A stretch of 64,000 nt of DNA, from the NCBI RefSeq assembly GCF_005889725.1, contig NZ_VCKX01000003.1, forward strand, positions 59,754-123,753, given 5' to 3'. This document shows positions 26,296-36,448 of this stretch, piece after piece. The position numbers were made by a program, and so were the translations under genes. Position 1 is the stretch's first letter, and every line of letters begins with the position of its first letter. The notes under the pieces are model-generated. The model worked only from the letters and a program-made list of their open reading frames with translations. It had not been told where the DNA came from and searched no databases. This DNA is from Nonomuraea zeae. GTDB taxonomy: Bacteria > Actinomycetota > Actinomycetes > Streptosporangiales > Streptosporangiaceae.

Positions 26296-26910
26296 CTAGG
26301 ACTCCGGGCGTAGCTCGGGCGGGAAGCCCGTCCAGCGGAGGTCGGCCGGCAGGTGCGACATGTCGTTGTAGAACAGCACGGACGCCGGCCGGTCGGGCGT
26401 GTAGCGGATGACCGTGAGCGCGGCGTTGCAGTGGTTGAGGCCGAGCCAGCGCCACGCCGGGGCGTCCATGGCGGCCCGGACGAGCCAGCCGATCAGGAAG
26501 TTGTGCGTGACGACCAGCTCATGCCTGGTCGTCTCGCCGGCGGGACCGGTGAACAGCTCCAGGGCCTCGCGGGCGAGCGCCGCCCCCTGGACGGCCTCCT
26601 CCTCGGTGGTCTGGCTGAGGAAGCGGAGCAGGCGGTCGGCGTGCTCCGGGGCCAGCTCCTCCTTGTCCGGCACGTACGGGACGTAGTCGCCGGCGACCTC
26701 CGACTCGCGCAACGGCACGCCGGGCAGCCGCTCGCCGATCAGGCGGGCGGTCTCGGCGGCGCGGGGGAGCGGGCCGTGGTGGACGGCGGTGAACGGAACG
26801 CCGCGGAGTCGCTCGCCGAGCAGCGCGGCCTGCCGGCGGCCGTTCTCGCTCAGCCCGCTGCCGTCCGGCGCGGCCTCGCCGTGGCGGGTGAGGTAGAGGT
26901 TCCGAGTCAT
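26296..26910 (-). CDS. histidine phosphatase (phosphoglycerate mutase-like) family protein
   Basis: The 204-residue product starts MTRNLYLTRHGEAAPDG. The RHG motif supplies the catalytic histidine. GLSENGRRQAALLGERL and HGPLPRAAETARLIGERL follow, and VVTHNFLIGWLVRAAMDAP has the second conserved histidine as TH-N instead of the usual GH-G. The fold dephosphorylates sugar phosphates, nucleotides or proteins. The substrate is not readable. The in-frame extension upstream is rejected because the family begins at this methionine. It is divergent from the LigD-polymerase gene with only about 50 bases between the starts, so they share a control region. Confidence 0.85.
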   Translation of the reverse strand: MTRNLYLTRHGEAAPDGSGLSENGRRQAALLGERLRGVPFTAVHHGPLPRAAETARLIGERLPGVPLRESEVAGDYVPYVPDKEELAPEHADRLLRFLSQTTEEEAVQGAALAREALELFTGPAGETTRHELVVTHNFLIGWLVRAAMDAPAWRWLGLNHCNAALTVIRYTPDRPASVLFYNDMSHLPADLRWTGFPPELRPES

Positions 26911-26962
26911 GGTGCTCCCGATAGTGTTGACCTGGATTGGGCGTATAGGCATCGTAGGGCGG

Positions 26963-27910
26963 GTGGCCAGCGAAGAGACACGTGACGGGGTTGCGCTGAC
27001 CAACCTCGACCAGCCGCTGTTCGACGGGGCGGGCGCGACCAAGCGCGATCTGGTCGACTACCTCGACCAGGTCAGCGACCGCATCATCCCCGTGCTGCGC
27101 GGCCGGGCGCTCTCGGTGCTCCGCGTACGTCCGGGGCAGCAGCCGTTCATGCAGAAGAACCTGCCGAAATACGCCCCCGAGTGGATCAGGTCGGTCTCCC
27201 TCTGGGCCGAGGCGTCACACAGGCAGGTGACGTACGCGCTGTGCGACGACCGCAAGACCCTGCTGTGGTTCGCCAACCAGCGGGCGGTGGAATACCACCC
27301 GGCGCTGTTCGCCGGCGACCACTTCACCCACATGGTGCTCGATCTCGACCCGCCCGACGGCAGCGAGGCCTTCTCGCTGGCCGTGCGGGGCGCGTTCCTG
27401 GTCCGCCGGGCACTGGACGACGCCGGGCTGGCGGGCGCGGTGAAGACCAGCGGGGCCAAGGGCGTGCACGTGTTCGTCCCCGTGGTGGCGGGCATCCCGG
27501 TGGAGGACCTGGCCGCGGCCACGCGTGCCGTGGCCGCCCGCGCGGAGCGGTTGGATCCGGCGCTGGCCACGACGGCGTTCATCCGCGAGGACCGCGCGGG
27601 CAAGGTCTTCCTCGACTCCACCCGCGCGGGCGGCGCCACCGTGGTGGCCGCCTACAGCCCGCGCGTGCGCCCGGGGGCCCCGGTGTCCTTCCCCGTGCCG
27701 TGGGACGACCTCGACCGGGTCGCGCCGGCCGACTTCACCGTGCACACCGCGGCCGGGCTGCTCAAGGGCGCGGACCCGTGGGCCGAGCTGATGCCGGAGC
27801 CGCAGCGGCTGCCCGCTGACCTGGTCGAAGAGGGGCACACGATCCCGATCGCCCGCGTGCAGGCGATGCACGAGGGCAAGCGCCGCGCCCGCGCTCGGCG
27901 GGCCGAGTAG
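26963..27910 (+). CDS. stand-alone LigD polymerase domain (PolDom) protein
   Basis: The 315-residue product matches the primase-polymerase (PolDom) part of bacterial NHEJ ligase D. Matching segments are LTNLDQPLFDGAGATKRDLVDYL and FMQKNLPKYAPEWI. HMVLDLDPPDGSEAFSLAVRGAFLVRRALDDAGL carries the metal-binding DLD, and KTSGAKGVHVFVPV, FIREDRAGKVFLDSTRAGGATVVAAYSPR complete it. There is no ligase or nuclease domain, as in the separate LigD-like polymerases of Streptomyces and Mycobacterium (PolD1/PolD2). It would fill gaps or add nucleotides at breaks, preferring ribonucleotides. The GTG at 26963 after TAGGGCGG is the chosen start; an ATG at 26909 is possible. No ku gene is in view. Confidence 0.88.
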   Translation: MASEETRDGVALTNLDQPLFDGAGATKRDLVDYLDQVSDRIIPVLRGRALSVLRVRPGQQPFMQKNLPKYAPEWIRSVSLWAEASHRQVTYALCDDRKTLLWFANQRAVEYHPALFAGDHFTHMVLDLDPPDGSEAFSLAVRGAFLVRRALDDAGLAGAVKTSGAKGVHVFVPVVAGIPVEDLAAATRAVAARAERLDPALATTAFIREDRAGKVFLDSTRAGGATVVAAYSPRVRPGAPVSFPVPWDDLDRVAPADFTVHTAAGLLKGADPWAELMPEPQRLPADLVEEGHTIPIARVQAMHEGKRRARARRAE

Positions 27911-28028
27911 CCAACTATGTCCGGATTTTGACGCATTAGTGGGTCTTCCCAGCGATACCTGGGCGGGTTACGTTCCGTTAGCGACTCGGGGGAATTTTCG
28001 TATTCCTGTTCACTAGGGGGAACCCTTC

Positions 28029-29537
28029 ATGCGCAGAATCGTCATCGCACTGATCACAGCACTCGCCTTACCCATGGCCATGGCCGCACCCGCCCACGCG
28101 GGAGGGCTGGACGACCTCTTCGCCAAGCTGCTCGTCAAGCAGGTCAAGGGCTCGAACGTCAAGAAGCACCTGGACGCCCTGCAGGCCATCGCCACCGCGA
28201 ACGGCGGCACCCGCGCCGCGGGCACGCCCGGCTACAACGCCTCCCGCGACTACGTGGCAGGCAAGTTGCGCAAGGCCGGCTACAAGGTCACGCTCCAGCC
28301 GATCAACTTCGTCGAGAGCTGGACCGAGAACAGCCCGCCCACGCTGAACCTCACGGCGCCGTCCGCGAAGACGTTCGTGCCGAACGAGGACTTCTTCACC
28401 TTCCAGCCGTCACCGGCCGGTGACGTGACCGCGCAGGTCCAGGGCGTGGACCTGACGCTGCCGCCGACCCCGACGCCCACCTCGACCAGTGGCTGCGAGG
28501 CGTCGGACTTCGCCGGGTTCGTGGCCGGCCGGATCGCCCTGATCCAGCGCGGCACCTGCGCCTTCGCGCTGAAGATCCGCAACGCGGGAATCGCGGGAGC
28601 CTCCGGGATCATCGTCTTCAACGAGGGCCAGCCGGGACGGACCGACGCGTTCCCGCTGGACATCGGCGAGTGGCGGGCCGGCGTGCCGATGGTGTTCGCC
28701 GACTTCGCCGTGGGCAACGAGCTGGCCGCCACGGCCGGCGCGACGGTCCGGCTCAAGGTCGACTCGACGCTCGTGCTCGGCACCAACGACAACGTCATCG
28801 CGGAGTCCCGCTTCGGCGACCCGCGTAACGTCGTGATGGCCGGCGCGCACCTCGACAGCGTCCCCGCCGGGCCCGGCATCAACGACAACGGCTCGGGCAC
28901 CGCCTCCATCCTCGAAGTCGCCGAGGAGATGGCGCTCTACCCGGTCAAGAACAAGGTCCGCTTCGCCTTCTGGGCCGGCGAGGAGATCGGCCTGCTCGGC
29001 TCCGACCAGTACGTCGAGTCCCTGTCCCAGGCACAGCGCGACCGGATCAAGGTCTACCTGAACTTCGACATGGTGGCCTCGCCCAACTACGCCTACAAGC
29101 TCTACGACGGCGACAACTCGGACGGCGTCGGCTCGCCGGCGGGCCCGCCCGGATCCGCCGAGATCGAGCAGCAGCTCAACGCCTTCTACGGCACCCGTGA
29201 CCTGCCCACCGTGGGCACCGACTTCGACGGCCGCTCCGACTACGGCCCGTTCATCGCGGTCGGCATCCCGTCGGGCGGCATCTTCACCGGTGCTGAGGGC
29301 ATCAAGACGGCCGAGGAAGCGGCCCTGTTCGGCGGCACGGCCGGGGTCGCGTACGACGTCTGCTACCACCAGGCGTGCGACACGATCGCCAACATCAACG
29401 CGACCGCGCTGGACGTGGACGCCGACGCGATCGCCGACTCCGTCGCCAGGTACGCCTTCAACCTGAGCTCCATCCCGCCGCGGACGGCGGCGGCCCAGCG
29501 GGCCGCCACCGCCCAGGCGGTGGAGAGCGTGAGCTGA
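28029..29537 (+). CDS. secreted M28 aminopeptidase with PA domain
   Basis: The 502-residue product has a signal peptide (MRRIVIALITALALPMAMAAPAHA) and a short N-terminal segment with [35 protein letters not shown] protease-associated domain follows (GFVAGRIALIQRGTCAFALKIRNAGIAGASGIIVF). The M28 catalytic core has the zinc ligands spread over [20 protein letters not shown] (H, D), FAFWAGEEIGLLGS (catalytic E and ligand E), NFDMVASP (D) and VCYHQACDT (H). It should remove N-terminal residues from peptides outside the cell. The stretch [16 protein letters not shown] is almost identical in the convergent peptidase gene ending at 31017, which points to duplication. Confidence 0.9.
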   Translation: MRRIVIALITALALPMAMAAPAHAGGLDDLFAKLLVKQVKGSNVKKHLDALQAIATANGGTRAAGTPGYNASRDYVAGKLRKAGYKVTLQPINFVESWTENSPPTLNLTAPSAKTFVPNEDFFTFQPSPAGDVTAQVQGVDLTLPPTPTPTSTSGCEASDFAGFVAGRIALIQRGTCAFALKIRNAGIAGASGIIVFNEGQPGRTDAFPLDIGEWRAGVPMVFADFAVGNELAATAGATVRLKVDSTLVLGTNDNVIAESRFGDPRNVVMAGAHLDSVPAGPGINDNGSGTASILEVAEEMALYPVKNKVRFAFWAGEEIGLLGSDQYVESLSQAQRDRIKVYLNFDMVASPNYAYKLYDGDNSDGVGSPAGPPGSAEIEQQLNAFYGTRDLPTVGTDFDGRSDYGPFIAVGIPSGGIFTGAEGIKTAEEAALFGGTAGVAYDVCYHQACDTIANINATALDVDADAIADSVARYAFNLSSIPPRTAAAQRAATAQAVESVS

Positions 29538-29543
29538 CGATGC

Positions 29544-29573
29544 GATGCGGGGCCGCCGCCGCGGCCCCGCATC
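29544..29573. terminator. bidirectional hairpin between convergent M28 genes
   Basis: GATGCGGGGCCGC (29544-29556) pairs perfectly with GCGGCCCCGCATC (29561-29573) around a CGCC loop. It lies between the stop of the plus-strand peptidase and the stop of the minus-strand one, so it can end transcription from both sides. Confidence 0.75.
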
Positions 29574-29574
29574 C

Positions 29575-30957
29575 TCAGCTCGCGGGCGTGGGATAGCTCA
29601 CCGGGCTGCGGTGGCCCTGCCTGTCCACCGCCCGCACGCCGAACTGGAAGTTGTCCTTCGACAACCCCGCCACCGTGTACGACGTCACGTCGCCGACCAG
29701 GCGCGAGTGCGTCCACGATGGCTCGGTCGTGTCCCGCCAGAGCACCTCGTAACCGGCGACGTCGGGCTCGGGGTTGGCGTCCCAGCGCAGGTCGGTGTCG
29801 TTCGTGAGGCGGCTGGTGACGATGGCTGCCCGGCCGGGGGAGCGGGGAGCGCGGGCGAGGGCGGCCAGCGCGGCCAGGTTCACCTGCGTCACGCGGGCCA
29901 CGTAGTCGTTCTCGACATAGTCCAGCAGGTCTCCGTACTGGACGCCGTTCTCCACCCGTACGTCCTGGTGCTGGTGGCGGTAGTCCTCGTGCACCTCGGT
30001 GAAGCGTACGGCGGCGTAGCCCTGCTGGAGGAACGGGATCTGGTCGCCGCCGCGCAGATAGCGGTCCCTGCGGTAGTACATGCGGGCGTCGAACGACGGC
30101 ACGTACTGCCGGGCGGTCTCGTTGACGAAGCGGGCGAGCTGGCGGGAGACGCCGTCGTTCTCGCCGCCGACGGACTGGCGGACCGCGGCCTGGGCCGGGG
30201 TCTCCGAGGTGGGCACGCCCTCCGAGAAGACGCGGACGGCCTTCGGGTCCCGGCCGTTCTCGCCGTCGGCGCTGCCCACGATGTCGTTGGTGAACATGCC
30301 CTGGATGTCGACGTTGTTCTGCTTGGCCTGCTGGGCGTAGTACGCGGAGCCGTACAGGCCCTGTTCCTCGCCCGCGACGGCCATGAAGACCACGGTGGCG
30401 TCGAACGCGCGGGTCGCCATGACCCGCGCGGCCTCGATGGAGACCGCCACGCCCGAGGCGTCGTCGTCGCTGCCGGGGGCGTCGCAGGCGGCGTTCATGA
30501 CGTCGGTGCAGCGGGAGTCGTAGTGGCCGCTGACGACGTACGTGCGGCCGGCGGAGGCGTCCTGGGTGCCGCGCAGCGTGGCGACCACGTTCGTGATCAC
30601 CGTGGGGACGGGGACGCGCGGCGAGACGGGCTGGACGAACGACTGCTTCTCCACGGTCATCCGCCCGCCCGAGGTGGCGGCGATCCTGGAGAACTCGTCG
30701 TAGATCCAGTCCCTGGCGGCGCCGATGCCGCGTACGGGGTCGTCCTGGCTGGACAGCGTGTGCCTGGTTCCGAACGACGCCAGCTTGGCGATGATCCGCC
30801 CCAGGTTGCGCGCGTCGACCTGCTGGACCATCTTCTCGATCTCCCGGTCGCGTGGGGCGACGGCCTCGGCGGCCGGGGTCAGCACCCCGGCGAGCAGGAC
30901 GGCGGCGAGGAAGGGCAGGGCCAGCTTCCGAGCACGGGAGGATGACTGATGTGCCAT
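29575..30957 (-). CDS. secreted M28 metallopeptidase with C-terminal Fn3 domain
   Basis: The 460-residue product has a signal peptide (RARKLALPFLAAVLLAGVLTPAAEA). The metallopeptidase core has VVSGHYDSRCTDVMNAACDAPGSDDDASGVAV (H and D ligands), VVFMAVAGEEQGLYGS (E-E), FTNDIVGSADG (D) and FTEVHEDYRHQHQ (H). It belongs to a different M28 branch from its neighbours, lacks the PA domain, and has longer loops between ligands. Residues about 370-460 (SRLTNDTDLRWDANPEPDVAGYEVLWRDT...NFQFGVRAVDRQGHRS) form a fibronectin type III domain. The ATG at 30957 is chosen for the signal peptide. It converges on the upstream peptidase gene and follows the next one on the same strand by 59 bases. Confidence 0.88.
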   Translation of the reverse strand: MAHQSSSRARKLALPFLAAVLLAGVLTPAAEAVAPRDREIEKMVQQVDARNLGRIIAKLASFGTRHTLSSQDDPVRGIGAARDWIYDEFSRIAATSGGRMTVEKQSFVQPVSPRVPVPTVITNVVATLRGTQDASAGRTYVVSGHYDSRCTDVMNAACDAPGSDDDASGVAVSIEAARVMATRAFDATVVFMAVAGEEQGLYGSAYYAQQAKQNNVDIQGMFTNDIVGSADGENGRDPKAVRVFSEGVPTSETPAQAAVRQSVGGENDGVSRQLARFVNETARQYVPSFDARMYYRRDRYLRGGDQIPFLQQGYAAVRFTEVHEDYRHQHQDVRVENGVQYGDLLDYVENDYVARVTQVNLAALAALARAPRSPGRAAIVTSRLTNDTDLRWDANPEPDVAGYEVLWRDTTEPSWTHSRLVGDVTSYTVAGLSKDNFQFGVRAVDRQGHRSPVSYPTPAS

Positions 30958-30984
30958 GGCACGGCTCCACGAAGGTATGGCGGA

Positions 30985-31003
30985 CCCGGCCACGAAGGCC
31001 GGG
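30985..31003 (-). terminator. short hairpin between two M28 genes
   Basis: CCCGGCC (30985-30991) pairs with GGCCGGG (30997-31003) around ACGAA, just past the stop at 31017. Outer GG/CC pairs extend it with one mismatch. It may only attenuate, because the next gene starts about 30 bases further on. Confidence 0.4.
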
Positions 31004-31016
31004 CCCGCGGAGGGAG

Positions 31017-32621
<1,605 letters not shown>

Positions 32622-32653
32622 CTAGGGATCTGCCGTTCCCGGCCTGGTTCGCG

Positions 32654-33274
32654 CTACGACCGCGCGGGCAGCCCGTCGCCCTGGTTCGCCCGGAGCGCGG
32701 CCACGACGGTCTCCGGCTGGTCGGCGAAGAACCGGACCGTGCTCGCCTCGGCGCGCCCGCCCAGCGGTCGGACGAAGGTGATGGGCTCGGTCAGCTCGAC
32801 CGTCACGTTCGTCCGCGAGGCGACCGCCACGGACAGCCGGCCGTCCTCGACGGAGACCATCCTGCTGCCGTCGTAGCCGCCGCTGCCGCGCACGGAGGCG
32901 ATCCGGTCGCGGCGGATGCGCAGGTCGAAGTAGACGCCGTACCTGATGCGCAGCTCGTCCCCGGTGACGACGTGCGGCCGGGTGACGCACGCGGCGGCGA
33001 GCATGACCCCGAACAGCAGGCCGTACACGTCGGCGATCAGCACCGCGTAGCGCACCGCCGCCGGGACCTCGACCGCGACCAGCAACAGGTCGAGGACCAC
33101 CGTCTCGACGGCCATGGCGAACAGCATCAGGGTGAGCATGAACGCCTGTTCCTTGGCGTAGGTCCCGGCGATCGCGCCCGGCGGGACGCCGTGACGGCGG
33201 CGCACGGCCCACAGCCCGATGGCGATGAAGCCTTTGAGCTCGAATCCCACGATCCGCAGCACCGCTCTGACCAT
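32654..33274 (-). CDS. two-helix membrane protein with PH-like domain
   Basis: The 206-residue product has a short amphipathic N-terminus and two hydrophobic segments around residues 45-70 and 75-100 (LTLMLFAMAVETVVLDLLLVAV; YAVLIADVYGLLFGVMLAAACV). A C-terminal beta-rich domain follows (VVTGDELRIRYGVYFDLRIRRDRIASVRGSGGYDGSRMVSVEDGRLSVAVASRTNVTVEL), which resembles bacterial PH-like domains. Function unknown. AAGGAGGGGGAGG lies directly upstream of the ATG at 33274. A promoter with MerR-type geometry upstream suggests it is an inducible gene. Confidence 0.65.
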   Translation of the reverse strand: MVRAVLRIVGFELKGFIAIGLWAVRRRHGVPPGAIAGTYAKEQAFMLTLMLFAMAVETVVLDLLLVAVEVPAAVRYAVLIADVYGLLFGVMLAAACVTRPHVVTGDELRIRYGVYFDLRIRRDRIASVRGSGGYDGSRMVSVEDGRLSVAVASRTNVTVELTEPITFVRPLGGRAEASTVRFFADQPETVVAALRANQGDGLPARS

Positions 33275-33308
33275 CGGGCCTCCCCCTCCTTCTGCTTGAT
33301 CACCTCCG

Positions 33309-33339
33309 AGTAGACACGTTGACGTCGCGTCAAGGTCAA
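33309..33339 (-). promoter_or_regulatory. promoter with 19-base spacer and dyad, MerR-type geometry
   Basis: On the minus strand TTGACC (33334-33339) and TCTACT (33309-33314) are separated by 19 bases. The spacer carries the perfect dyad TTGACG-CGA-CGTCAA (33319-33333). Over-long spacers with a centred dyad are the hallmark of promoters twisted into activity by MerR-family regulators. No merR gene is in the window. Confidence 0.45.
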
Positions 33340-33373
33340 GCCGTGGAGATCGTACGAGGAGCCCGCCGCAGGC

Positions 33374-33925
33374 TCAGCCCCTGAGCGGGCGCAGGGCGGA
33401 GCCCCAGGCGAGGACCTGGTCGAGGACGGCGTTCAGCCGGTCCTCGTGGGGGGCGGCGGGCTTGAAACCGTCGGCGAAGTCGGTGTGGATCGACAGCCCG
33501 ACCTGGTTCGACACGGTGGCCACGCTGAGCAGGCCCAGGACGTGTCGCAGGTGCGAGATCGCCCGGGGCGCCCCGTCCACGCCATACCCGACGAAGCCGG
33601 CCGCCTTGTTGGTCCATTCCGCGTACAGGAAGTCGATGGCGTTCTTGAGCGCCCCGGGGTAGGAGTTGTTGTACTCGGGGGTCACGATCACGAACGCGTC
33701 CAGCGTCGAGATCTTGGCCGACCAGCGCTTGGTGTGCTCGTGCTGGTAGTTGCCCATGGCGGGGTGCTCGGGCTCGTCCAGGTTGCCCAGGTTGTAGTCC
33801 TTCAGATCGACGAGCTCGTACTCGGCGTCGCCTCGTTTGACCGCCAGATCGCGGACCCAGTGCGCCACCGCCTCGCCGTTGCGGCCGGGACGGGTGCTGC
33901 CCAGGATGATGCCTATCTTCAGCAT
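33374..33925 (-). CDS. NADPH-dependent FMN reductase family protein
   Basis: The 183-residue product has the flavodoxin-like fold. LKIGIILGSTRPGRNGEAVAHWV is the phosphate-binding loop for FMN, and TLDAFVIVTPEYNNSYPGALKNAIDFLYAEWTNKAAGFVGYG is the flavin-side motif (PEYNxSxPGxLKNAID) of the NADPH:FMN reductase/quinone reductase group. It reduces flavin, quinones, azo dyes or chromate with NAD(P)H in the cytoplasm. It is divergent from an AraC-type regulator gene, with about 110 bases between starts, so that regulator is the likely controller. Confidence 0.9.
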   Translation of the reverse strand: MLKIGIILGSTRPGRNGEAVAHWVRDLAVKRGDAEYELVDLKDYNLGNLDEPEHPAMGNYQHEHTKRWSAKISTLDAFVIVTPEYNNSYPGALKNAIDFLYAEWTNKAAGFVGYGVDGAPRAISHLRHVLGLLSVATVSNQVGLSIHTDFADGFKPAAPHEDRLNAVLDQVLAWGSALRPLRG

Positions 33926-34038
33926 GCGAATGCTCCCTCAATTGGTTACGCGAACCACCGTAGGGAGATCTGCTGGGATACTGAATGCGCTGCTGTCCAG
34001 TGTTTATACGTCATCGTCTCAGGTCATAGACTCAGCGC

Positions 34039-34962
34039 ATGGATGTGCTCAGCGATGTGGTGGCCTTCATGCGGTGCGGGCGGCCCACCTCCGTCCGCGT
34101 CTCCTGGCGGGCGCCCTGGGGCGTGTCGTTTCCCGCGGTGCCCGGGTCCGCGGGCTTCCAGGTGGTGCTGCGCGGGTCCTGCTGGCTCATCCTCCCGGAT
34201 GGCGAGCCTGTTCCGCTGAGCATGGGCGACCTGGTGTTCCTGCCGCACGGCGACTCGTTCGGGCTGGCCGACGATCCCGCGCGGCCGCTGGTCGAGTCGG
34301 GCTGCGCCCCGCATTCCGGGCTGTTCGCCTCCACCGATCTCGGCGGCGCCGGGGCCGAGACGGTGGTCCTGTCCTGCGGCTACCTGCTCGACCTCGACAG
34401 GACGCACCCGCTCCTGGGCTCGCTGCCCGGCGTGATCCACCTGCCTGCGACGCTCGGCAGCCACCCGGAGCTGCGGGCCGCCGTCGAGCTGCTGGCCGCC
34501 GAGATCGACAGCCCGCGTCCCGGCGCGGACACCGTCGTGTCGTCCCTGCTTGACATGCTGCAGCTGTACGTCCTGCGGGCCTACTTCGAGACCCAGGACG
34601 AGCCCTGCACGCTGTCCGGCTGGGCCGCCGCGCTGGCCGACCCCGGCGTCGGCCGCGCGCTCGACGCCATCCACCGCGACCCGGCCCGCCGCTGGACGGT
34701 CGAGTCGCTCGGCGCCCACGCGGGCATGTCGCGCGCCGCCTTCGCCCGCCGCTTCACGGAGCTGGTCGGGCAGCCGCCGCTGGCGTACCTGACCTGGTGG
34801 CGGCTGGTTAGCGGGGCGCGCCTGCTGCGCGAGTCCGACGCGTCGGTGGCGCAGGTGGCCGAGCGGGTGGGGTACGGGTCGGAGTTCGCCTTCGGCAACG
34901 CCTTCAAGCGGGAGTTCGGCCTCGCGCCCGGCCGGTACCGCCGCCGAGCCGCGGCGGCCTGA
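34039..34962 (+). CDS. AraC family regulator with cupin sensor
   Basis: The 307-residue product has an N-terminal cupin-type effector domain (SFPAVPGSAGFQVVLRGSCWLILPDGEPVPLSMGDLVFLPHGDSFGLAD). Its C-terminal double helix-turn-helix is RDPARRWTVESLGAHAGMSRAAFARRFTELVGQPPLAYLTWWRLVSGARLLRESDASVAQVAERVGYGSEFAFGNAFKREFGLAPGRYRR. This is the 'cupin_6/AraC-binding-like' class. Regulators of this type next to a divergent oxidoreductase usually control it in response to a small ligand or reactive species. In the shared region TGGTT-ACGCG-AACCA (33943-33957) is a small dyad that could be its site. The start ATG is at 34039. Confidence 0.9.
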   Translation: MDVLSDVVAFMRCGRPTSVRVSWRAPWGVSFPAVPGSAGFQVVLRGSCWLILPDGEPVPLSMGDLVFLPHGDSFGLADDPARPLVESGCAPHSGLFASTDLGGAGAETVVLSCGYLLDLDRTHPLLGSLPGVIHLPATLGSHPELRAAVELLAAEIDSPRPGADTVVSSLLDMLQLYVLRAYFETQDEPCTLSGWAAALADPGVGRALDAIHRDPARRWTVESLGAHAGMSRAAFARRFTELVGQPPLAYLTWWRLVSGARLLRESDASVAQVAERVGYGSEFAFGNAFKREFGLAPGRYRRRAAAA

Positions 34963-35038
34963 ATACGGTGAGCGACAAGACCCCGCAGGCGACTGTAGGG
35001 GCGTCGGAGAGTGCCGTCCGCCGGCCTGGGCCGGCTGA

Positions 35039-36295
35039 TCAGCCGGTGCCGCAGAGGGCGTGGTCGACCAGGGTCGAAAGGGCGCGGTCGGTGCGCAGCA
35101 GGGCCTTCAGGTCGGCGGGAGAGCGGGAGGTGACCTCGACCGCCACGCTGCGCCTGCCGTCCCCTGCGACGCCTGCCCTGGTGCTGAAGCCGGCCTCGTC
35201 CCCGCCGTGCCCCCAGTAGCCGCCGCCGCAGCTCAGCGGGCGGTACATGAGCCCCAGGCCGTAGGCGGCCCCGGTGACGCCCATGGCCTGAAGCGCCTTG
35301 GCCGGGACGGTCTTCCGCATCTCGGCCAGCTGCGCCGGCGCGAGAAGCCTGCCGCCCAGCAGGGCGCGGAAGAACCGGTTGAGGTCGCCGGTGGTGCTGA
35401 TCATCGCTCCGGCCGCGTCGCCCAGGGTCTGGTCGTGCGTGGTGACGTCCGTCAGCTTGGCGTCCGGCGTGAAGCGGGTGTAGGCCCTGGCGTGCGGATC
35501 GGGCAGGTACGGGTCGGCGCCGGGGATGACGGTGTGCCGCAGGGCCAGCGGGGTCAGGACGCGCTGCCTGACCTCCTCAGCCCAGTCGTACCCGGTGACC
35601 CTGCGGATGATCATGCCGGCGAGGACGTAATTGGTGTTGGAATAGCCCCACTCTGCGCCGGGCGCGAAGGACGGCTTCCGCTTCATGGCCAGCGCGACGA
35701 GTTGCCCGGGCTGCCAGGTCCGCAGCCGTTCCCGCCGCCACTGCCGCGGCGAGGTGGCCGGGCGCAGGTATTCGGGGATGCCGCTGGTGTGCTGGAGAAG
35801 CTGCCGTACGGTGACCTCGCGTCCGTCGTTGCCGTTGCCACGCACGACCCCGGGCAGCCACTTCTCCACGGTGTCGTCCAGCGCCAGCCTGCCCTCGCCG
35901 GCCAGTTGGAGCACGACCGTGGCGACGAAGGTCTTGGTGGTGCTGCCGATCCGGAAGTAGCCGTTCAGCGGCATGGCTGCCTCGGTGGCGCGGTCGGCGA
36001 CCCCGCTGCGTGCGGGCAGCCGTCCTGCTCCGGTGTCCACCTCGCCGAGCACCCCGACCACCCCGGTGGCGCGCACAGCTCGTACGTCCTCCCGTAGCCG
36101 GGCCAGGGTCGCGCTGTCCACCTCCGGCTCGGCGAGGACCGCAGGCGGCGTGATCGGCTGCTCCGGCGTGGACGGCACGGGCGACGGCGGCCGGGCCGAC
36201 GCGGACGCCGCCACCACGACCCCGGCCGCCGCCGCGACCGCCATGAGACGCGGGCCGAACCGGCGGGATGACGAGACGCTGCTGCTGACGGGCAA
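35039..36295 (-). CDS. secreted serine hydrolase, class C beta-lactamase/DD-peptidase family
   Basis: The 418-residue product starts at a TTG (36295) and has a signal segment (SSRRFGPRLMAVAAAAGVVVAASASARPP). YFRIGSTTKTFVATVVLQL contains S118-x-x-K121 (SxxK nucleophile motif), and WGYSNTNYVLAGMII the Y-x-N. The third motif is probably GYWGHGGDEAGFS (HGG-type instead of KTG), typical of D-alanyl-D-alanine carboxypeptidase/esterase EstB-like enzymes. It would act outside the membrane on peptidoglycan peptides or esters. An ATG 17 codons later is possible but would remove the basic n-region. It is divergent from the following two-component system, which could be its regulator. Confidence 0.85.
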   Translation of the reverse strand: MPVSSSVSSSRRFGPRLMAVAAAAGVVVAASASARPPSPVPSTPEQPITPPAVLAEPEVDSATLARLREDVRAVRATGVVGVLGEVDTGAGRLPARSGVADRATEAAMPLNGYFRIGSTTKTFVATVVLQLAGEGRLALDDTVEKWLPGVVRGNGNDGREVTVRQLLQHTSGIPEYLRPATSPRQWRRERLRTWQPGQLVALAMKRKPSFAPGAEWGYSNTNYVLAGMIIRRVTGYDWAEEVRQRVLTPLALRHTVIPGADPYLPDPHARAYTRFTPDAKLTDVTTHDQTLGDAAGAMISTTGDLNRFFRALLGGRLLAPAQLAEMRKTVPAKALQAMGVTGAAYGLGLMYRPLSCGGGYWGHGGDEAGFSTRAGVAGDGRRSVAVEVTSRSPADLKALLRTDRALSTLVDHALCGTG

Positions 36296-36448
36296 GTGAA
36301 CCCCTCCTCGGAAGATCGACGATCGGTTGCCAGGAGGTACTCCACCGGAATGCCGGTTACCGGGACGGAACGGCGGCCTTTACCTCGCTGTAACCCCTCG
36401 ACCGGGATACTGCCAAGGTCGTCGATGCCGGTGGTCGGGGGATGCGCG

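Noticed and set aside
33127..33339. GTG-started minus frame beginning within the MerR-type promoter
   Set aside because: It is out of frame with the membrane protein gene and has no MerR-type HTH; the Shine-Dalgarno-like GGAGGTGATC there is too far from the real ATG.
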